Positions 41,964 to 50,847 are shown, counted from the stretch's first letter. The stretch: DNA of 64,000 nt from Prosthecobacter sp. SYSU 5D2 (GCF_039655865.1 NZ_JBBYXL010000008.1:62001-126000), one strand, 5' to 3'. Program-made: numbers and translations. The notes: generated by a model not told the origin, from the sequence alone.

Positions 41964-44123
41964 ATGAAAACCTTTGCCCTTCTCTTTCTGGCCGCCAGCC
42001 TCAGCCACGGTGCCGCCCTGCCGGAGGCTGCGAAAATTGACAGCCTGCTGGCGGACGGATGGCAGAAGCAGAATCTGCAGCCGAATCCGGCGGCACCGGA
42101 TGAGGTCATCGTGCGCCGCCTTTACCTGGACATCGCCGGGCGCATCCCCACGGTGGAGGAGACGCGGGAGTTCCTGGCCAGCCCGGCTCCGGACAAGCGG
42201 GCGCGGCTGATTGACAAGCTCCTGGCCAGCGACGGCTACACCAGCCACCTGTTTAATTTTTGGGCAGATGTGCTGCGCCTGACGGACAACACCAAGGGCC
42301 GCATCACGGCGGAGGCCTATGAAGAATGGCTGAAAAAGGAGCTCAAGGCGAACACGCCCTATGACCAGTTTGTCAAAAAACTGCTGACCACCGATGGCGG
42401 TGCCTGGGACAGCGGCAGCATCGGCTTTTACCAGCGGGATGAGAACAAGCTGGACCACCTGGCCTACACCGTGCAGGTCTTTCTGGGCACCAGCATCGTC
42501 TGCGCCCAGTGCCATAACCACCCCTTCGACAAATGGAGCCAGAAGGACTACTACGGCATGGCCGCCTTCACCTATGGCATGGACATCCGTGGCGGCGATG
42601 TGACCAACATCAAGCTGTCGAAGCGCCCAATGACCAAGCCGCAGCTACCCGAGCAACTGGCCAATCTCTCAGGCAAAGAACGCCGCCAGTACATGAAAGA
42701 CCACCCGGAAGAAGTGGCCAGGCTGCGCAAGGAAGCCGCTGCCGCCGGCAAGGTCAGCAACGAGGAGATGAACCAGGTGAGAAAAGCGCTCGGCGATGTC
42801 ATGCGCCCGCTGCGCTACACCGCCATCAACTGGCAGGAAGGCAAACTGCCGAAGCTGCCTGCCGACTACGCTTATGATGACGCCAAGCCCGGCCAGACCA
42901 TCGAGGCCCGCGCCATGTTTGGCCATGAGGCCAAGCCCAAAGAGGGCCAGACGACGGTGCAGGCCTTTGCCGACTGGATGGCCAGCCCGGAAAATCCGCG
43001 CTTCACCACCGTCATCGCCAACCGCATGTGGAAGCATGTTTTCGGCCTGGGTCTCATCGAGCCGCTGGATGAAATGACGGACTCCACCGTGGCCAGCAAT
43101 CCCGCGCTCATGGATTACCTCACGCAGCTCATGATCGAGAAGAAATACTCGATCAAATCCTTCCTGCGCGTGCTTTACAACACCGACACCTACCAACGCA
43201 TGGCCAGCACCCAGGAAGTGGCCCTGGGGGAGACCTACCACTTCACCGGCCCCACCCTGCGCCGCATGAGCGCCGAGCAGGTCTGGGATTCCCTCATCAC
43301 CCTGAGCCAGGGCAATGTTGACAGCGCCGTGGATGAGGAAAACCAGCGCCTGCACCAGTATCTGGATGACCTGAATCTCTTCATCGGCACGATGAAGGAC
43401 AAGGGCCCGGAAGGCATCATCGCCGCGGCCAAAGAGGGCATCGCCCGCCGCCAGGAGAATGACCGCCAGCTCACCCTCATGCGGGAAAAAATGGCCGCTG
43501 AGAAAGGTGGCAACGCCGATCCCGCCTCCGCCAAAGCGCTGGCCAATGCCGCTAACAAACTCCGCCGCGAAGCCAGTAACGACCTGCTGACCAACCTTAT
43601 CGGCGAGGAGCGCGCCGAGGCGCTCATCCGTGGCTACAGACCTAACCAACAGATCAAAAAAACCGCCCGCCCGGTGATGAAACGCAGCGAGATGCGCAAC
43701 ATGACCAAGGAGCAGCGCAAAGAGATGGCCCGCAGCAGCGTGGACCGCACCATGGTCGCCCGCGCCTCTGAGCTGCCCTCCCCGGCCAAGCCCGGCCACT
43801 TCCTGCGCACCTTTGGCCAGTCGGACCGCGAGGTGATAGATAATGCCAGCGAGGCCGCCTCCGTGCCCCAGGCGCTGACCTTGCTGAACGGCCCTGTGGT
43901 TCAGAGCCTGAGCAACCCAGGCTCCCAACTCAGCCAGCAGCTCGCCCAAGCCGGCAGCCCGGACCAGAAAGCCAGCCTGCTCTATGAAGCCCTGCTGAGC
44001 CGCCGCCCCACCCAGGACGAGCGCATCGTGCTGACCGGCGTCATCCAGGAACGCGGCGACAATGCGCTGGAAGACATCACGCACGCGCTGCTCACGGGCT
44101 CGCAGTTTCTCTTCATCCAATAA
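41964..44123 (+). CDS. DUF1549/DUF1553 secreted protein
   Basis: A 719-residue exported protein from MKTFALLFLAASLSHGAA (signal peptide). DUF1549 covers about residues 22-215, with EVIVRRLYLDIAGRIPTVEE and the haem-like CAQCHNHPFDKW near residue 180. DUF1553 covers the rest up to ~500, with RFTTVIANRMWKHVFGLGLIEPLDEM and LIEKKYSIKSFLRVLYNTDTYQR. A charged helical insert and the DUF1553 closing region (VPQALTLLNGPVVQSLSNPGS) follow. There is no N-terminal cytochrome c domain. It is normally followed at once by a DUF1501 gene; here a four-helix-bundle gene lies between. Confidence 0.92.
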   Translation: MKTFALLFLAASLSHGAALPEAAKIDSLLADGWQKQNLQPNPAAPDEVIVRRLYLDIAGRIPTVEETREFLASPAPDKRARLIDKLLASDGYTSHLFNFWADVLRLTDNTKGRITAEAYEEWLKKELKANTPYDQFVKKLLTTDGGAWDSGSIGFYQRDENKLDHLAYTVQVFLGTSIVCAQCHNHPFDKWSQKDYYGMAAFTYGMDIRGGDVTNIKLSKRPMTKPQLPEQLANLSGKERRQYMKDHPEEVARLRKEAAAAGKVSNEEMNQVRKALGDVMRPLRYTAINWQEGKLPKLPADYAYDDAKPGQTIEARAMFGHEAKPKEGQTTVQAFADWMASPENPRFTTVIANRMWKHVFGLGLIEPLDEMTDSTVASNPALMDYLTQLMIEKKYSIKSFLRVLYNTDTYQRMASTQEVALGETYHFTGPTLRRMSAEQVWDSLITLSQGNVDSAVDEENQRLHQYLDDLNLFIGTMKDKGPEGIIAAAKEGIARRQENDRQLTLMREKMAAEKGGNADPASAKALANAANKLRREASNDLLTNLIGEERAEALIRGYRPNQQIKKTARPVMKRSEMRNMTKEQRKEMARSSVDRTMVARASELPSPAKPGHFLRTFGQSDREVIDNASEAASVPQALTLLNGPVVQSLSNPGSQLSQQLAQAGSPDQKASLLYEALLSRRPTQDERIVLTGVIQERGDNALEDITHALLTGSQFLFIQ

Positions 44124-44132
44124 GGGCAAAGA

Positions 44133-44596
44133 GCTTGGGGCAAAGAGCATGGGGTGAAACCCAAACCAAACTGCGGCGCCAATTGGAAACCAAAATCCTG
44201 ATTTATTATGAGCATGTTTCGATTTCAAGAACTAACCGTGTGGCAGCGAGCTCTGGAGATAGGAATCGAACTGGATGACCTGTCAGATCAACTGGAATCA
44301 AGAAAACGCTTCCGTCAGGCCGAGCAGTTAAGATCCGCTGCGATGAGCATTTCCAACAATATCGCCGAAGGGTCTGGCAGCTCATCCAAAAAAGACTTCG
44401 CCCACTTCGTTAACATTGCCAAGCGCTCTGCCTTTGAGACCGCCAATATGCTGATCTTTTTTGAGCGTAAAAAGCTTCTTAGTCCATCCATCGGCCAGCC
44501 ACTCCTGATTCAACTCGAAAGCCTTTGCCGCATGATGGAATCCTTTCGCAAATCCCTGCTTCCTTAGCTCCCTGCCCCTTGCCCCTTGCCCCAAGC
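44133..44596. repeat. inverted flanks around the S23 gene
   Basis: GCTTGGGGCAA at 44133-44143 is repeated inverted at 44586-44596 (TTGCCCCAAGC). On both sides it is embedded in runs of GGGGCAAAGAGC / GCCCCTTGCCCCTTGCCCC that continue the imperfect complementarity. These flanks could pair over the whole gene. They start directly after the DUF1553 stop and end just before the DUF1501 start. Confidence 0.65.
44208..44567 (+). CDS. four-helix-bundle protein (S23/23S rRNA intervening-sequence type)
   Basis: A 119-residue protein: FRFQELTVWQRALEIGIEL, RSAAMSISNNIAEGSGSSSKKDFAHFVNIAKRSAFET and LESLCRMMESFRKSL. These are the signatures of the TIGR02436/S23 family, a small alpha-helical pentamer-forming protein first found in rRNA intervening sequences. 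It sits alone between the DUF1553 and DUF1501 genes and is more AT-rich than both. GC-rich inverted sequences flank it, suggesting it was inserted as a unit. Function unknown; RNA or DNA binding has been suggested for the family. Confidence 0.88.
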   Translation: MSMFRFQELTVWQRALEIGIELDDLSDQLESRKRFRQAEQLRSAAMSISNNIAEGSGSSSKKDFAHFVNIAKRSAFETANMLIFFERKKLLSPSIGQPLLIQLESLCRMMESFRKSLLP

Positions 44597-44610
44597 CCCA
44601 TTCCCCCGCC

Positions 44611-45912
44611 ATGAATTCATCTTTCCTCCGCGCCGACGAGCCGACCCGCCGTGACTTTGTCATGAACATCGCCAAGACTTGTCTTGGAGTCTCGGTCATG
44701 CAGCCGCTGATGCAGCGGCAGGCGCAGGCGGTGGCTTTTGAGGGCAGTTCCAAAGCGCGGCAGGTGGCCACGGCGCGGAATGTCATTTATCTCTACATGG
44801 CAGGCGGCATGACACATCTGGATACCTTTGGCGTGAGCCCTGGGGCCGAGACGATGGGGGATACCAAGTGCATTCCCACCAGTGCAGATGGCGTGATGCT
44901 GGGCCATGGGCTGCCCACGGTGGCCAAGTACATGCACCACGGCGTCGTCATCAACAGCCTTTCCAGCACCCAGGGCGCGCATGAGCAGGGGAACTATTAT
45001 CAGCACACCGGCTACACCATGCGCGGAGCCACCCGCCATCCGACGATGGGCGCATGGTTGCAGAAATTCCAGGGCAAAGGCAATCCCGACCTGCCGGGAA
45101 CAGTGGTCGTCTCCAACGACAGCAAGCATCCGGGTGGCGGATTTTTCGAAGCCTCCTTCCAGCCCCTGCTCATCAATGATCCCAAATCCGGCCTGCAACA
45201 CAGCAAGCGCCCCGCCAGTCTCGCCGAAAGCGATCTGGACTACCGGCTGAACCTTTCCGCACGCCTCAATGCCGGCTTTGAGCAAAAATATGCCCACAGC
45301 GCCGTGCGCGCTTATAGCGATGTTTACAAGGATGCCGTGAACGTCATGAAAAGCGCGGACCTGGTGGCCTTTGACCTCAACAAAGAGCCTGAGGAACTGC
45401 GCGAGGAATACGGCGAGAGCAGCTTCGGCCAGGGCTGCCTGCTGGCACGCCGCCTCATCGAGCATGGAGTGCGGTATATCGAAGTCACCAGCGGCGGCTG
45501 GGACATGCATAACGACATCTACGCCCGCCTGCCGGAAAAGATCAGTGAGCTGGACAAAGCCCTCGGCGCACTGCTGGGCGACCTGGACAGGCGCGGCCTG
45601 CTGCAGGAAACGCTCGTCGTCATCACCAGCGAATTTGGCCGCACCCCGGACATCAACCAGAACGCCGGCCGCGACCATTATCCGAAAGCCTTCAGCTCCG
45701 CCCTCTGGGGTGGCGGCATCCAGGGCGGCCAGACCTATGGCAAGACCGACAAAGGCATCGAAGTGACCGAGAACAAAGTCACTCCGCCTGACCTGAACGC
45801 CACCATCGCCTACGCCCTCGGCCTGCCGCTGGACCAGGTCCTTTATTCACCGACCAAGCGCCCCTTCACCATCGCTGACAAAGGCCAGCCGATCACGGCG
45901 CTGTTTGGTTGA
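44611..45912 (+). CDS. DUF1501 family (sulfatase-fold) exported protein
   Basis: A 433-residue protein with a Tat-type signal (PTRRDFVMNIAKTCLGVSVMQ; twin Arg in TRRDF). The DUF1501 alkaline-phosphatase/sulfatase-like fold shows NVIYLYMAGGMTHLDTFG (metal-site strand), SSTQGAHEQGNYYQHTGY, TSGGWDMHNDIYARLPEKI, and VVITSEFGRTPDINQNAGRDHYPKAFSSALWGGGI, the latter with the conserved D-H-x-P. It pairs with the DUF1549/DUF1553 protein upstream, as nearly always in planctomycetes and verrucomicrobia. The substrate is unknown; the catalytic Cys/Ser of true sulfatases is not present in this family. Confidence 0.9.
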   Translation: MNSSFLRADEPTRRDFVMNIAKTCLGVSVMQPLMQRQAQAVAFEGSSKARQVATARNVIYLYMAGGMTHLDTFGVSPGAETMGDTKCIPTSADGVMLGHGLPTVAKYMHHGVVINSLSSTQGAHEQGNYYQHTGYTMRGATRHPTMGAWLQKFQGKGNPDLPGTVVVSNDSKHPGGGFFEASFQPLLINDPKSGLQHSKRPASLAESDLDYRLNLSARLNAGFEQKYAHSAVRAYSDVYKDAVNVMKSADLVAFDLNKEPEELREEYGESSFGQGCLLARRLIEHGVRYIEVTSGGWDMHNDIYARLPEKISELDKALGALLGDLDRRGLLQETLVVITSEFGRTPDINQNAGRDHYPKAFSSALWGGGIQGGQTYGKTDKGIEVTENKVTPPDLNATIAYALGLPLDQVLYSPTKRPFTIADKGQPITALFG

Positions 45913-45950
45913 GGGGATTGCCACAGAGGACAAAAGGCCTGGTGCCTACA

Positions 45951-45999
45951 AATTAAATGGCAGCCAGAATGCCATTGAAAATGGCAAATTTAATGGCAG
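45951..45999. promoter_or_regulatory. repeated ATGGCA operator-like region before the AbrB/PIN operon
   Basis: A perfect inverted repeat GCCATT-GAA-AATGGC is at 45971-45985. Near-direct copies of TAAATGGCAG and TTAATGGCAG lie outside it at 45954 and 45990. The cluster of four ATGGCA units ends 9 bases before the antitoxin ATG. It is the likely autoregulatory operator of the toxin-antitoxin operon. Confidence 0.6.
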
Positions 46000-46008
46000 T
46001 ATGCTGCA

Positions 46009-46278
46009 ATGACTGCTGTCCTTACTCTTGATTCCTCCGGTCGCCTTGTTCTGCCGAAATGCTTTCGGGACAAGATGCACCTGCAAGCCGGTGCCCGGCT
46101 GAGAGTGGACATGGTGGGTGACAAACTGGAGATGAGACAGGATGATGCTCCGGTCAAGCTTGTCAGGCGCGGCAAGCGCCGGGTGATTACTGGCTGGGTT
46201 GGTTTCGATGCAGCGAAGGCTGTGCGCGAGATGCGGGAAGACCAGGTAGCGCGGCTTGAGGCTCCCTTTCACAAATAG
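46009..46278 (+). CDS. AbrB/MazE-type antitoxin (SpoVT-AbrB domain)
   Basis: An 89-residue protein. TAVLTLDSSGRLVLPKCFRDKMHLQAGARLRVDMVGDKLEMRQ is, in pieces, the swapped-hairpin AbrB DNA-binding domain with the usual SSGRLVLPK..R....L..G signature. The C-terminal part (AAKAVREMREDQVARLEAP) would wrap the toxin. It is followed two bases later by a PIN toxin gene, so it forms a toxin-antitoxin operon. The ATGGCA repeats upstream suggest autorepression. Confidence 0.86.
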   Translation: MTAVLTLDSSGRLVLPKCFRDKMHLQAGARLRVDMVGDKLEMRQDDAPVKLVRRGKRRVITGWVGFDAAKAVREMREDQVARLEAPFHK

Positions 46279-46280
46279 AG

Positions 46281-46700
46281 ATGACAGACTTTATTGATAC
46301 CTCAGTCTTGGTGGCAGCCGCTGTGGACTCAGAGGCTTTTCATGGTGAGTGTGATGCTCTGCTGGAACGTCCGGCCCTGGGTATGTATGCACACGGCATT
46401 GCAGAGACTTTTAGTACACTGACAGGTGGACGGAAGGGATTTCGCATGTCTGCCCAGATTGTCGCTGAAGTGATCGAAACGGATTATATACCGTTTTTAA
46501 CCATCACCGCCCTCAGTCCCACAGAGGTCTTGCGGGCGATGCGGGACGCGGAGTCACGTGGTGTTAGGGGAGGAGGGATTTTTGACTATCTGCATCTCGT
46601 GGCCGCACGCAAAGCCAAGGCGGCACGGTTTTACACGCTGAATGTCGCTCACTTCCGTGCCTGTCATCGGGCGGGAGATCCGGAAATTGTCCATCCGTAA
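46281..46700 (+). CDS. PIN-domain toxin (VapC-like)
   Basis: A 139-residue PIN protein. It begins MTDFIDTSVLVAAAVDSEAFH (first Asp plus the T/S after it), then GIAETFSTLTGG (Glu) and GGIFDYLHLVAARKAKAARFYTLNVAHFRA (Asp pair region). The final acidic residue of the usual TxD motif is replaced by N in TLNVAHF, as in many VapC-like members. It lies two bases after the AbrB-type antitoxin. It should cleave RNA. Confidence 0.86.
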   Translation: MTDFIDTSVLVAAAVDSEAFHGECDALLERPALGMYAHGIAETFSTLTGGRKGFRMSAQIVAEVIETDYIPFLTITALSPTEVLRAMRDAESRGVRGGGIFDYLHLVAARKAKAARFYTLNVAHFRACHRAGDPEIVHP

Positions 46701-46711
46701 GAAGCGAGTTT

Positions 46712-47506
46712 TCACCCCCCAGCCAGCCGTCTCTGCCGCGCAGCCTCAAAGAGCAGAACGGCCCCGGCGGCGGCGACGTTAAGAGACTCCACGCTGGGGT
46801 GCATGGGGATGCGCAGGCGGACGTCGCACTGGCGCATGAGGTCCGGGTCCACACCCCGGCCTTCGTTGCCTAACAAAAGAAGCGTTCGCTGATTCCAGTC
46901 GTAGTCCGTATAGTCCATCTCCCCTTCCCCGGCGGCGGCGACGATTTGGCATCCGGCGGTTTGCAGGGCCTGCAAATCGGCTGCGTCGGCATCGGCATGA
47001 ATGGGCAGGCGGAAGGCGGAGCCCATGGAGCTGCGCAGGGCTTTGGGGGAGAAGGCATCGGCGCTGCCTTTCAGGCAAAGGATGCCGCCAGCACCGGCGG
47101 CTTCTGCCGTGCGGATCAGCGTGCCCAGATTGCCCGGATCCTGCAGGCGGTCACAGCCGAGCAAAAGAGTAGCGTGCGTTTCCAAAAGCAGCCCGGCAGC
47201 CGTCTCTGGCCGCCGGGCGATGAGGATGAGGCCCTGGCTCTGGACGGTATCGCTGAGACTGCGGAGGATGTCCGGCGTGGTTTCCAGCATCAGCGCACCC
47301 TTGCCAGAAAGGCGTTCCAGCAGAGCCTCCGCACGCCCGTCACCTGGACCGCCTGCCGGATAAAAACATGCTTCAATGGTTAGGCCGGAAGCAGCCGCCT
47401 CTTCGGCAAGTCGCAGGCCCTCAATGAAGATCAGGCCGTCTTCGCGGCCATCGCGGACGCGGCGGGCGTGTTTGACCTTTTCATTGGCGGCACTGGTGAT
47501 CTGCAT
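46712..47506 (-). CDS. TrmH/SpoU-family RNA 2'-O-methyltransferase
   Basis: A 264-residue protein from MQITSAANEKVKHARRVRD, a start typical of the RlmB/TsnR-like group. The N-terminal ~100 residues are the L30e-like substrate-binding domain. The SPOUT domain contains motif 1 LGCDRLQDPGNLGTLIRTAEAAGA, motif 2 LLLLGNEGRGVDPDL and motif 3 IPMHPSVESLNVAAAGAVLLFEA. These form the deep trefoil knot that binds SAM. The methylated RNA is not predictable. It is followed on the left by the PIN toxin gene in opposite orientation. Confidence 0.9.
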   Translation of the reverse strand: MQITSAANEKVKHARRVRDGREDGLIFIEGLRLAEEAAASGLTIEACFYPAGGPGDGRAEALLERLSGKGALMLETTPDILRSLSDTVQSQGLILIARRPETAAGLLLETHATLLLGCDRLQDPGNLGTLIRTAEAAGAGGILCLKGSADAFSPKALRSSMGSAFRLPIHADADAADLQALQTAGCQIVAAAGEGEMDYTDYDWNQRTLLLLGNEGRGVDPDLMRQCDVRLRIPMHPSVESLNVAAAGAVLLFEAARQRRLAGG

Positions 47507-47551
47507 GGCGTCCGCATAGCGCACGCCGTTCACTCCGTCCACCAGCTTTGA

Positions 47552-47944
47552 TCAGGGCTGCACCAGCCCGGCAAAGGCGCGGCGTCCGGACCACAGCAGG
47601 AAAGCGGACAGGGCGGTGATCAGCAGGACCGGCGGTTCAAACAGGCCGGCACCTTTGGTCAGGAAGATGTGAAAGGCCAGGATGTTGACGACGATGGGAC
47701 CCAGGAGCAAAAGCCCGACGTTCCGCGTCTTCGGCACGGCCACCAGCAGGCCGCCGGTGATCTCCAGCACTTTCACAAAGGCCAGATAACCCGTGGGGAA
47801 GAGCGCGGCCATGAAGAGCTTGTGCGGAGCATCCGCCGGAGAGGGATCCGCCGGCATGGGGATGAAGTTAAAGAAAAAATTCAGCCCGAAGGTGAGGAAC
47901 AGAAGTCCAAGGAGGGCACCGGCGATGTTGGAGGCAAGTTTCAT
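47552..47944 (-). CDS. DoxX-like membrane protein
   Basis: A 130-residue protein from MKLASNIAGALLGLLFLTFG; the longer frame upstream runs through palindromes and is not used. Four hydrophobic segments (about residues 5-28, 47-70, 78-97 and 103-120) and the pattern FVKVLEITGGLLVAVPKTRNVGLLLLGPIVVNI fit the DoxX/DUF4870-like small membrane family, in which the E..GG motif is conserved. Function not defined; DoxX members have been linked to redox or thiosulfate metabolism. It lies ~45 bases upstream of the TrmH gene on the same strand. Confidence 0.72.
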   Translation of the reverse strand: MKLASNIAGALLGLLFLTFGLNFFFNFIPMPADPSPADAPHKLFMAALFPTGYLAFVKVLEITGGLLVAVPKTRNVGLLLLGPIVVNILAFHIFLTKGAGLFEPPVLLITALSAFLLWSGRRAFAGLVQP

Positions 47945-48375
47945 GATGTTTTGATTTGTGAATGGCAGTGTGAACTGACACTCCCTATCTCGCAGGCGGC
48001 CGCCACCCTCTCCAATGCAGCCTGTTTGGCCTGAGCATAACCCGGCCGCATGGCAGCTAGGCATGGAGAACAGCCGTCCCGCCTGTTTAAAGCCCACAGC
48101 CAGGATGCCACTGCCCGCACCCAAACCTCGCCACCCGAAGCCCTTTGAGCTTGCGGCACCCAGCCCACGCATGCCCCCTCCCAAGCCCAAAGGGCTTACG
48201 GCAATCAGCCCAGGGTTGGCACAACCCTGGGTCACACGCCCCACGATGCCCACCCTCACACGCAACCCCAACGGGGTTGCGTCGGTCATACGCCGCCCGC
48301 CTGCCAGAGTTTCCATCCCCGCACTCAAATCTGGTCTTGCGGGAAAGGCCGGGGGGCGCATACTTCGCCCTCCCG
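47945..48375. other. intergenic region with several perfect hairpins before argC
   Basis: No gene. The right half holds three short palindromes: AAGCCCAAAGGGCTT (48183-48197), CCCAGGGTTG-GCA-CAACCCTGGG (48209-48231) and CGCAACCCC-AA-CGGGGTTGCG (48261-48281). They resemble the inner hairpins of the large interspersed repeats but without their ends. The argC promoter must be within or right of them; no arginine-repressor site is recognised. Confidence 0.6.
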
Positions 48376-49425
48376 ATGTTTGAAAAAGTCAAAGTTGCTG
48401 TCCTGGGTGCGAGCGGATATTCCGGCATTGAACTGCTGCGTTTATTACTGCGCCATCCGCATGCTGAGCTGGTGGCGGTGACGTCACGCACGCTGGCAGG
48501 CAAGACCCTGTCTGACGAGTTCCCGCGCTTCCGCAAAGTGGGCGTGGCGGACACGCTGACGTTTTCCAATCCGGACGTAGCAGCCCTGAAGGCCAGCGGC
48601 GCAGAGATCGCCTTCCTGGCACTGCCGCATGGAGTATCGGTGGAGTACGCCAAGCCGCTGCTGGAGGCAGGCATCAAGGTCATTGACCTGAGCGCGGACT
48701 TCCGCCTGCGCAGCGCGGCGGTTTACAAAGAATTTTATGCTCATGAACACCCGGCACCCGAGCTGCTGTCGGAGGCCGTTTATGCGCTGCCGGAGATCCG
48801 TGCGGAGGAGATCAAAAAGGCCCGCCTCATCGCCTGCCCCGGCTGCTATCCGACGAGCATCCTGCTGCCGCTGATCCCGCTGCTGAAGGCGGGTCTGCTG
48901 GCAGAAGATCCGCTGGCGGTATCCGCCATGAGCGGCGCCAGTGGTGCGGGGCGGAATGCCAGCATTCCCCTGCTCTTCTGCGAGGTGCAAAACAGCCTGC
49001 GCAGCTACAGCGTGCCGCAGCACCGGCATCTGAGCGAGGTGGGCCAGGAGCTGAGCCTGGCCGCTGGCCGCGAGGTGCGCCTTTCCTTTGTGCCGCACCT
49101 GGTGCCAGTCTATGCAGGCATCTGCACCACGACGTTTGCCACGCCGAAGGCGGGTGTGACCGTGGAGCAGGTGGAAGCGGCGCTGAAAGAAGCCTATGCG
49201 GACCAGACCTTCGTCCGCCTGCTGGGGCGCAACCAGAGCCCGGACACCAAACACGTCATGGGCACCAACTTTGTGGACATCGGCTGGGCGCTGGATGAGC
49301 GCGCCGGACGTCTGATTTTGATGAGCGCCGAGGACAACATCGGCAAAGGGGCCTCCAGCCAGGCCATCCAGAACATGAACCTTGTTTGCGGCTTTGATCC
49401 TGCTGCCGGACTCCTGAGTGTATGA
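48376..49425 (+). CDS. argC: N-acetyl-gamma-glutamyl-phosphate reductase
   Basis: A 349-residue enzyme of arginine synthesis (third step, NADPH-dependent) from MFEKVKVAVLGASGYSGIEL, the Rossmann start. The catalytic Cys is in RLIACPGCYPTSILLPL; the His is in FVPHLVPVYAGICTT. SGASGAGRNAS and GTNFVDIGWALDE are family signatures. It is followed by argJ with a four-base overlap, so the two are co-transcribed. The ATG at MFEK was chosen because the frame before it runs through the palindromes. Confidence 0.96.
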   Translation: MFEKVKVAVLGASGYSGIELLRLLLRHPHAELVAVTSRTLAGKTLSDEFPRFRKVGVADTLTFSNPDVAALKASGAEIAFLALPHGVSVEYAKPLLEAGIKVIDLSADFRLRSAAVYKEFYAHEHPAPELLSEAVYALPEIRAEEIKKARLIACPGCYPTSILLPLIPLLKAGLLAEDPLAVSAMSGASGAGRNASIPLLFCEVQNSLRSYSVPQHRHLSEVGQELSLAAGREVRLSFVPHLVPVYAGICTTTFATPKAGVTVEQVEAALKEAYADQTFVRLLGRNQSPDTKHVMGTNFVDIGWALDERAGRLILMSAEDNIGKGASSQAIQNMNLVCGFDPAAGLLSV

Positions 49426-50711
49426 GCGACGATTTTTTTGATCCCTTCCGCGAATCGCGGGTGCCCTTTACCACCATTGACGGCGGTGTGACGGCCGCGC
49501 GCGGATTCCGTGCGGGCGCCATCTCCTGCGGCATTAAAAACCCGGATGTGAAGCGGCTGGACCTGATGCTGCTGACCTCCGACGTGCCCACCGTGACGGA
49601 TGCAGTGTTCACAACGAACAAGGTCCGTGCCGCCTGTGTGCGCGTCTCCCAGCAGCACATCAAGGACAGCGACGTACGCGCCATCATCGCCAACAGCGGC
49701 AATGCCAATGCCTGCACCGGCCCGCAGGGCATCCAGGATGCCAAAGCCATGTGCAAGGCCACGGCGGAGGCCCTCGGCATCCGCATGCGCCAGGTGCAGG
49801 TCTGCTCCACCGGCATCATCGGCATGAACATGCCCATCCAGCGCATCACTCCACGGGTGAAGGAGCTGGCGGACATCCTTTCTCCGGCAGGCTCCGATGA
49901 CGCCTCCCGCGCCATCATGACCAGCGATACCAAGCCCAAGAGCTTCGCCATTGAGGTGCCCTGCGGCAGCGGCAGCTTCCGCGTCGGCGGCATCGCCAAA
50001 GGCGCCGGCATGATCTGCCCCAACATGGCCACCATGCTCTGCTTCATCACCACGGATGCAAAGATCGCCCCCGATGAGCTGAAGCGCGCCATGCGCTGCG
50101 CGGTGGACCAGTCCTTTAACTGCATCACCATTGACGGCGATACCAGCACCAATGACACCGTCATCGTCATGAGCAACGGCATGGCCGAGGCACCGCCCAT
50201 CAAGAAAGGCAGCGAGGAGGCCAAAATCTTCCGCTGTGCTCTGCACAAGGTCATGCTGGAACTCGCCAAAATGATCGTCAGCGATGGCGAGCGCGTCACC
50301 AAATTTGTCGAGATCCGCGTCCGCAATGCCCGCACCCATGCCGATGCAAAAAAAGCGGCGGAAGCCGTGGCCAAGTCAATGCTGGTAAAATGCTCCTGGC
50401 ATGGCAGCGACCCGAACTGGGGCCGCGTGATCCACGCCATCGGCTATTCCGGCGCACGCCTCCGTGAGGAGCTCATTGACATTTACTTCGGCGGCCTCAT
50501 CGCCTGCAAAGGCGGCTTGACCACAAACACGCCAATGTCAGAACTGGAAAAGGTGGTGAAGGAGCCTCGCTTTTCCGTGACCATTGACCTCAACCAGGGC
50601 AGCGCCAACCACATCGTCTATACCAGCGACCTTTCGGAAGAATACGTGGACTTTAACAGCAGCGAATACTCCGCCGCCGTGCATGCCAAACGTCAGAAAG
50701 GGCTCGCCTAA
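49422..50711 (+). CDS. argJ: glutamate N-acetyltransferase/amino-acid N-acetyltransferase
   Basis: A 429-residue protein that transfers acetyl between N-acetylornithine and glutamate (cyclic arginine pathway). It may also use acetyl-CoA as a bifunctional enzyme. The autoprocessing site is GIAKGAGMICPNMATML, cleaved before the nucleophilic Thr of ATML to give alpha and beta subunits. IANSGNANACTG and SWHGSDPNWGRVIHAIGYSG are further signatures. Its start overlaps argC (ATGA), and no argB/argD follows here. Confidence 0.95.
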   Translation: MSDDFFDPFRESRVPFTTIDGGVTAARGFRAGAISCGIKNPDVKRLDLMLLTSDVPTVTDAVFTTNKVRAACVRVSQQHIKDSDVRAIIANSGNANACTGPQGIQDAKAMCKATAEALGIRMRQVQVCSTGIIGMNMPIQRITPRVKELADILSPAGSDDASRAIMTSDTKPKSFAIEVPCGSGSFRVGGIAKGAGMICPNMATMLCFITTDAKIAPDELKRAMRCAVDQSFNCITIDGDTSTNDTVIVMSNGMAEAPPIKKGSEEAKIFRCALHKVMLELAKMIVSDGERVTKFVEIRVRNARTHADAKKAAEAVAKSMLVKCSWHGSDPNWGRVIHAIGYSGARLREELIDIYFGGLIACKGGLTTNTPMSELEKVVKEPRFSVTIDLNQGSANHIVYTSDLSEEYVDFNSSEYSAAVHAKRQKGLA

Positions 50712-50847
50712 AAACAGAGCAGCAGACTGCTTGCCGGTCTCCTGGGTGTCGCATCACATGTCTGCCTGAGACAAAGGCAGGACTGTCTGAGCCCCGTAAT
50801 AGCGGGGATGAAGGTTGACAGGCTAGGAGACAGGATTATTTGCAGGG

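Noticed and set aside
33244..45912. A polysaccharide utilisation locus including the LamG, DUF1549 and DUF1501 genes
   Set aside because: No glycoside hydrolase, SusC/D pair or sulfatase with a catalytic Cys/Ser is present, so a PUL cannot be claimed.
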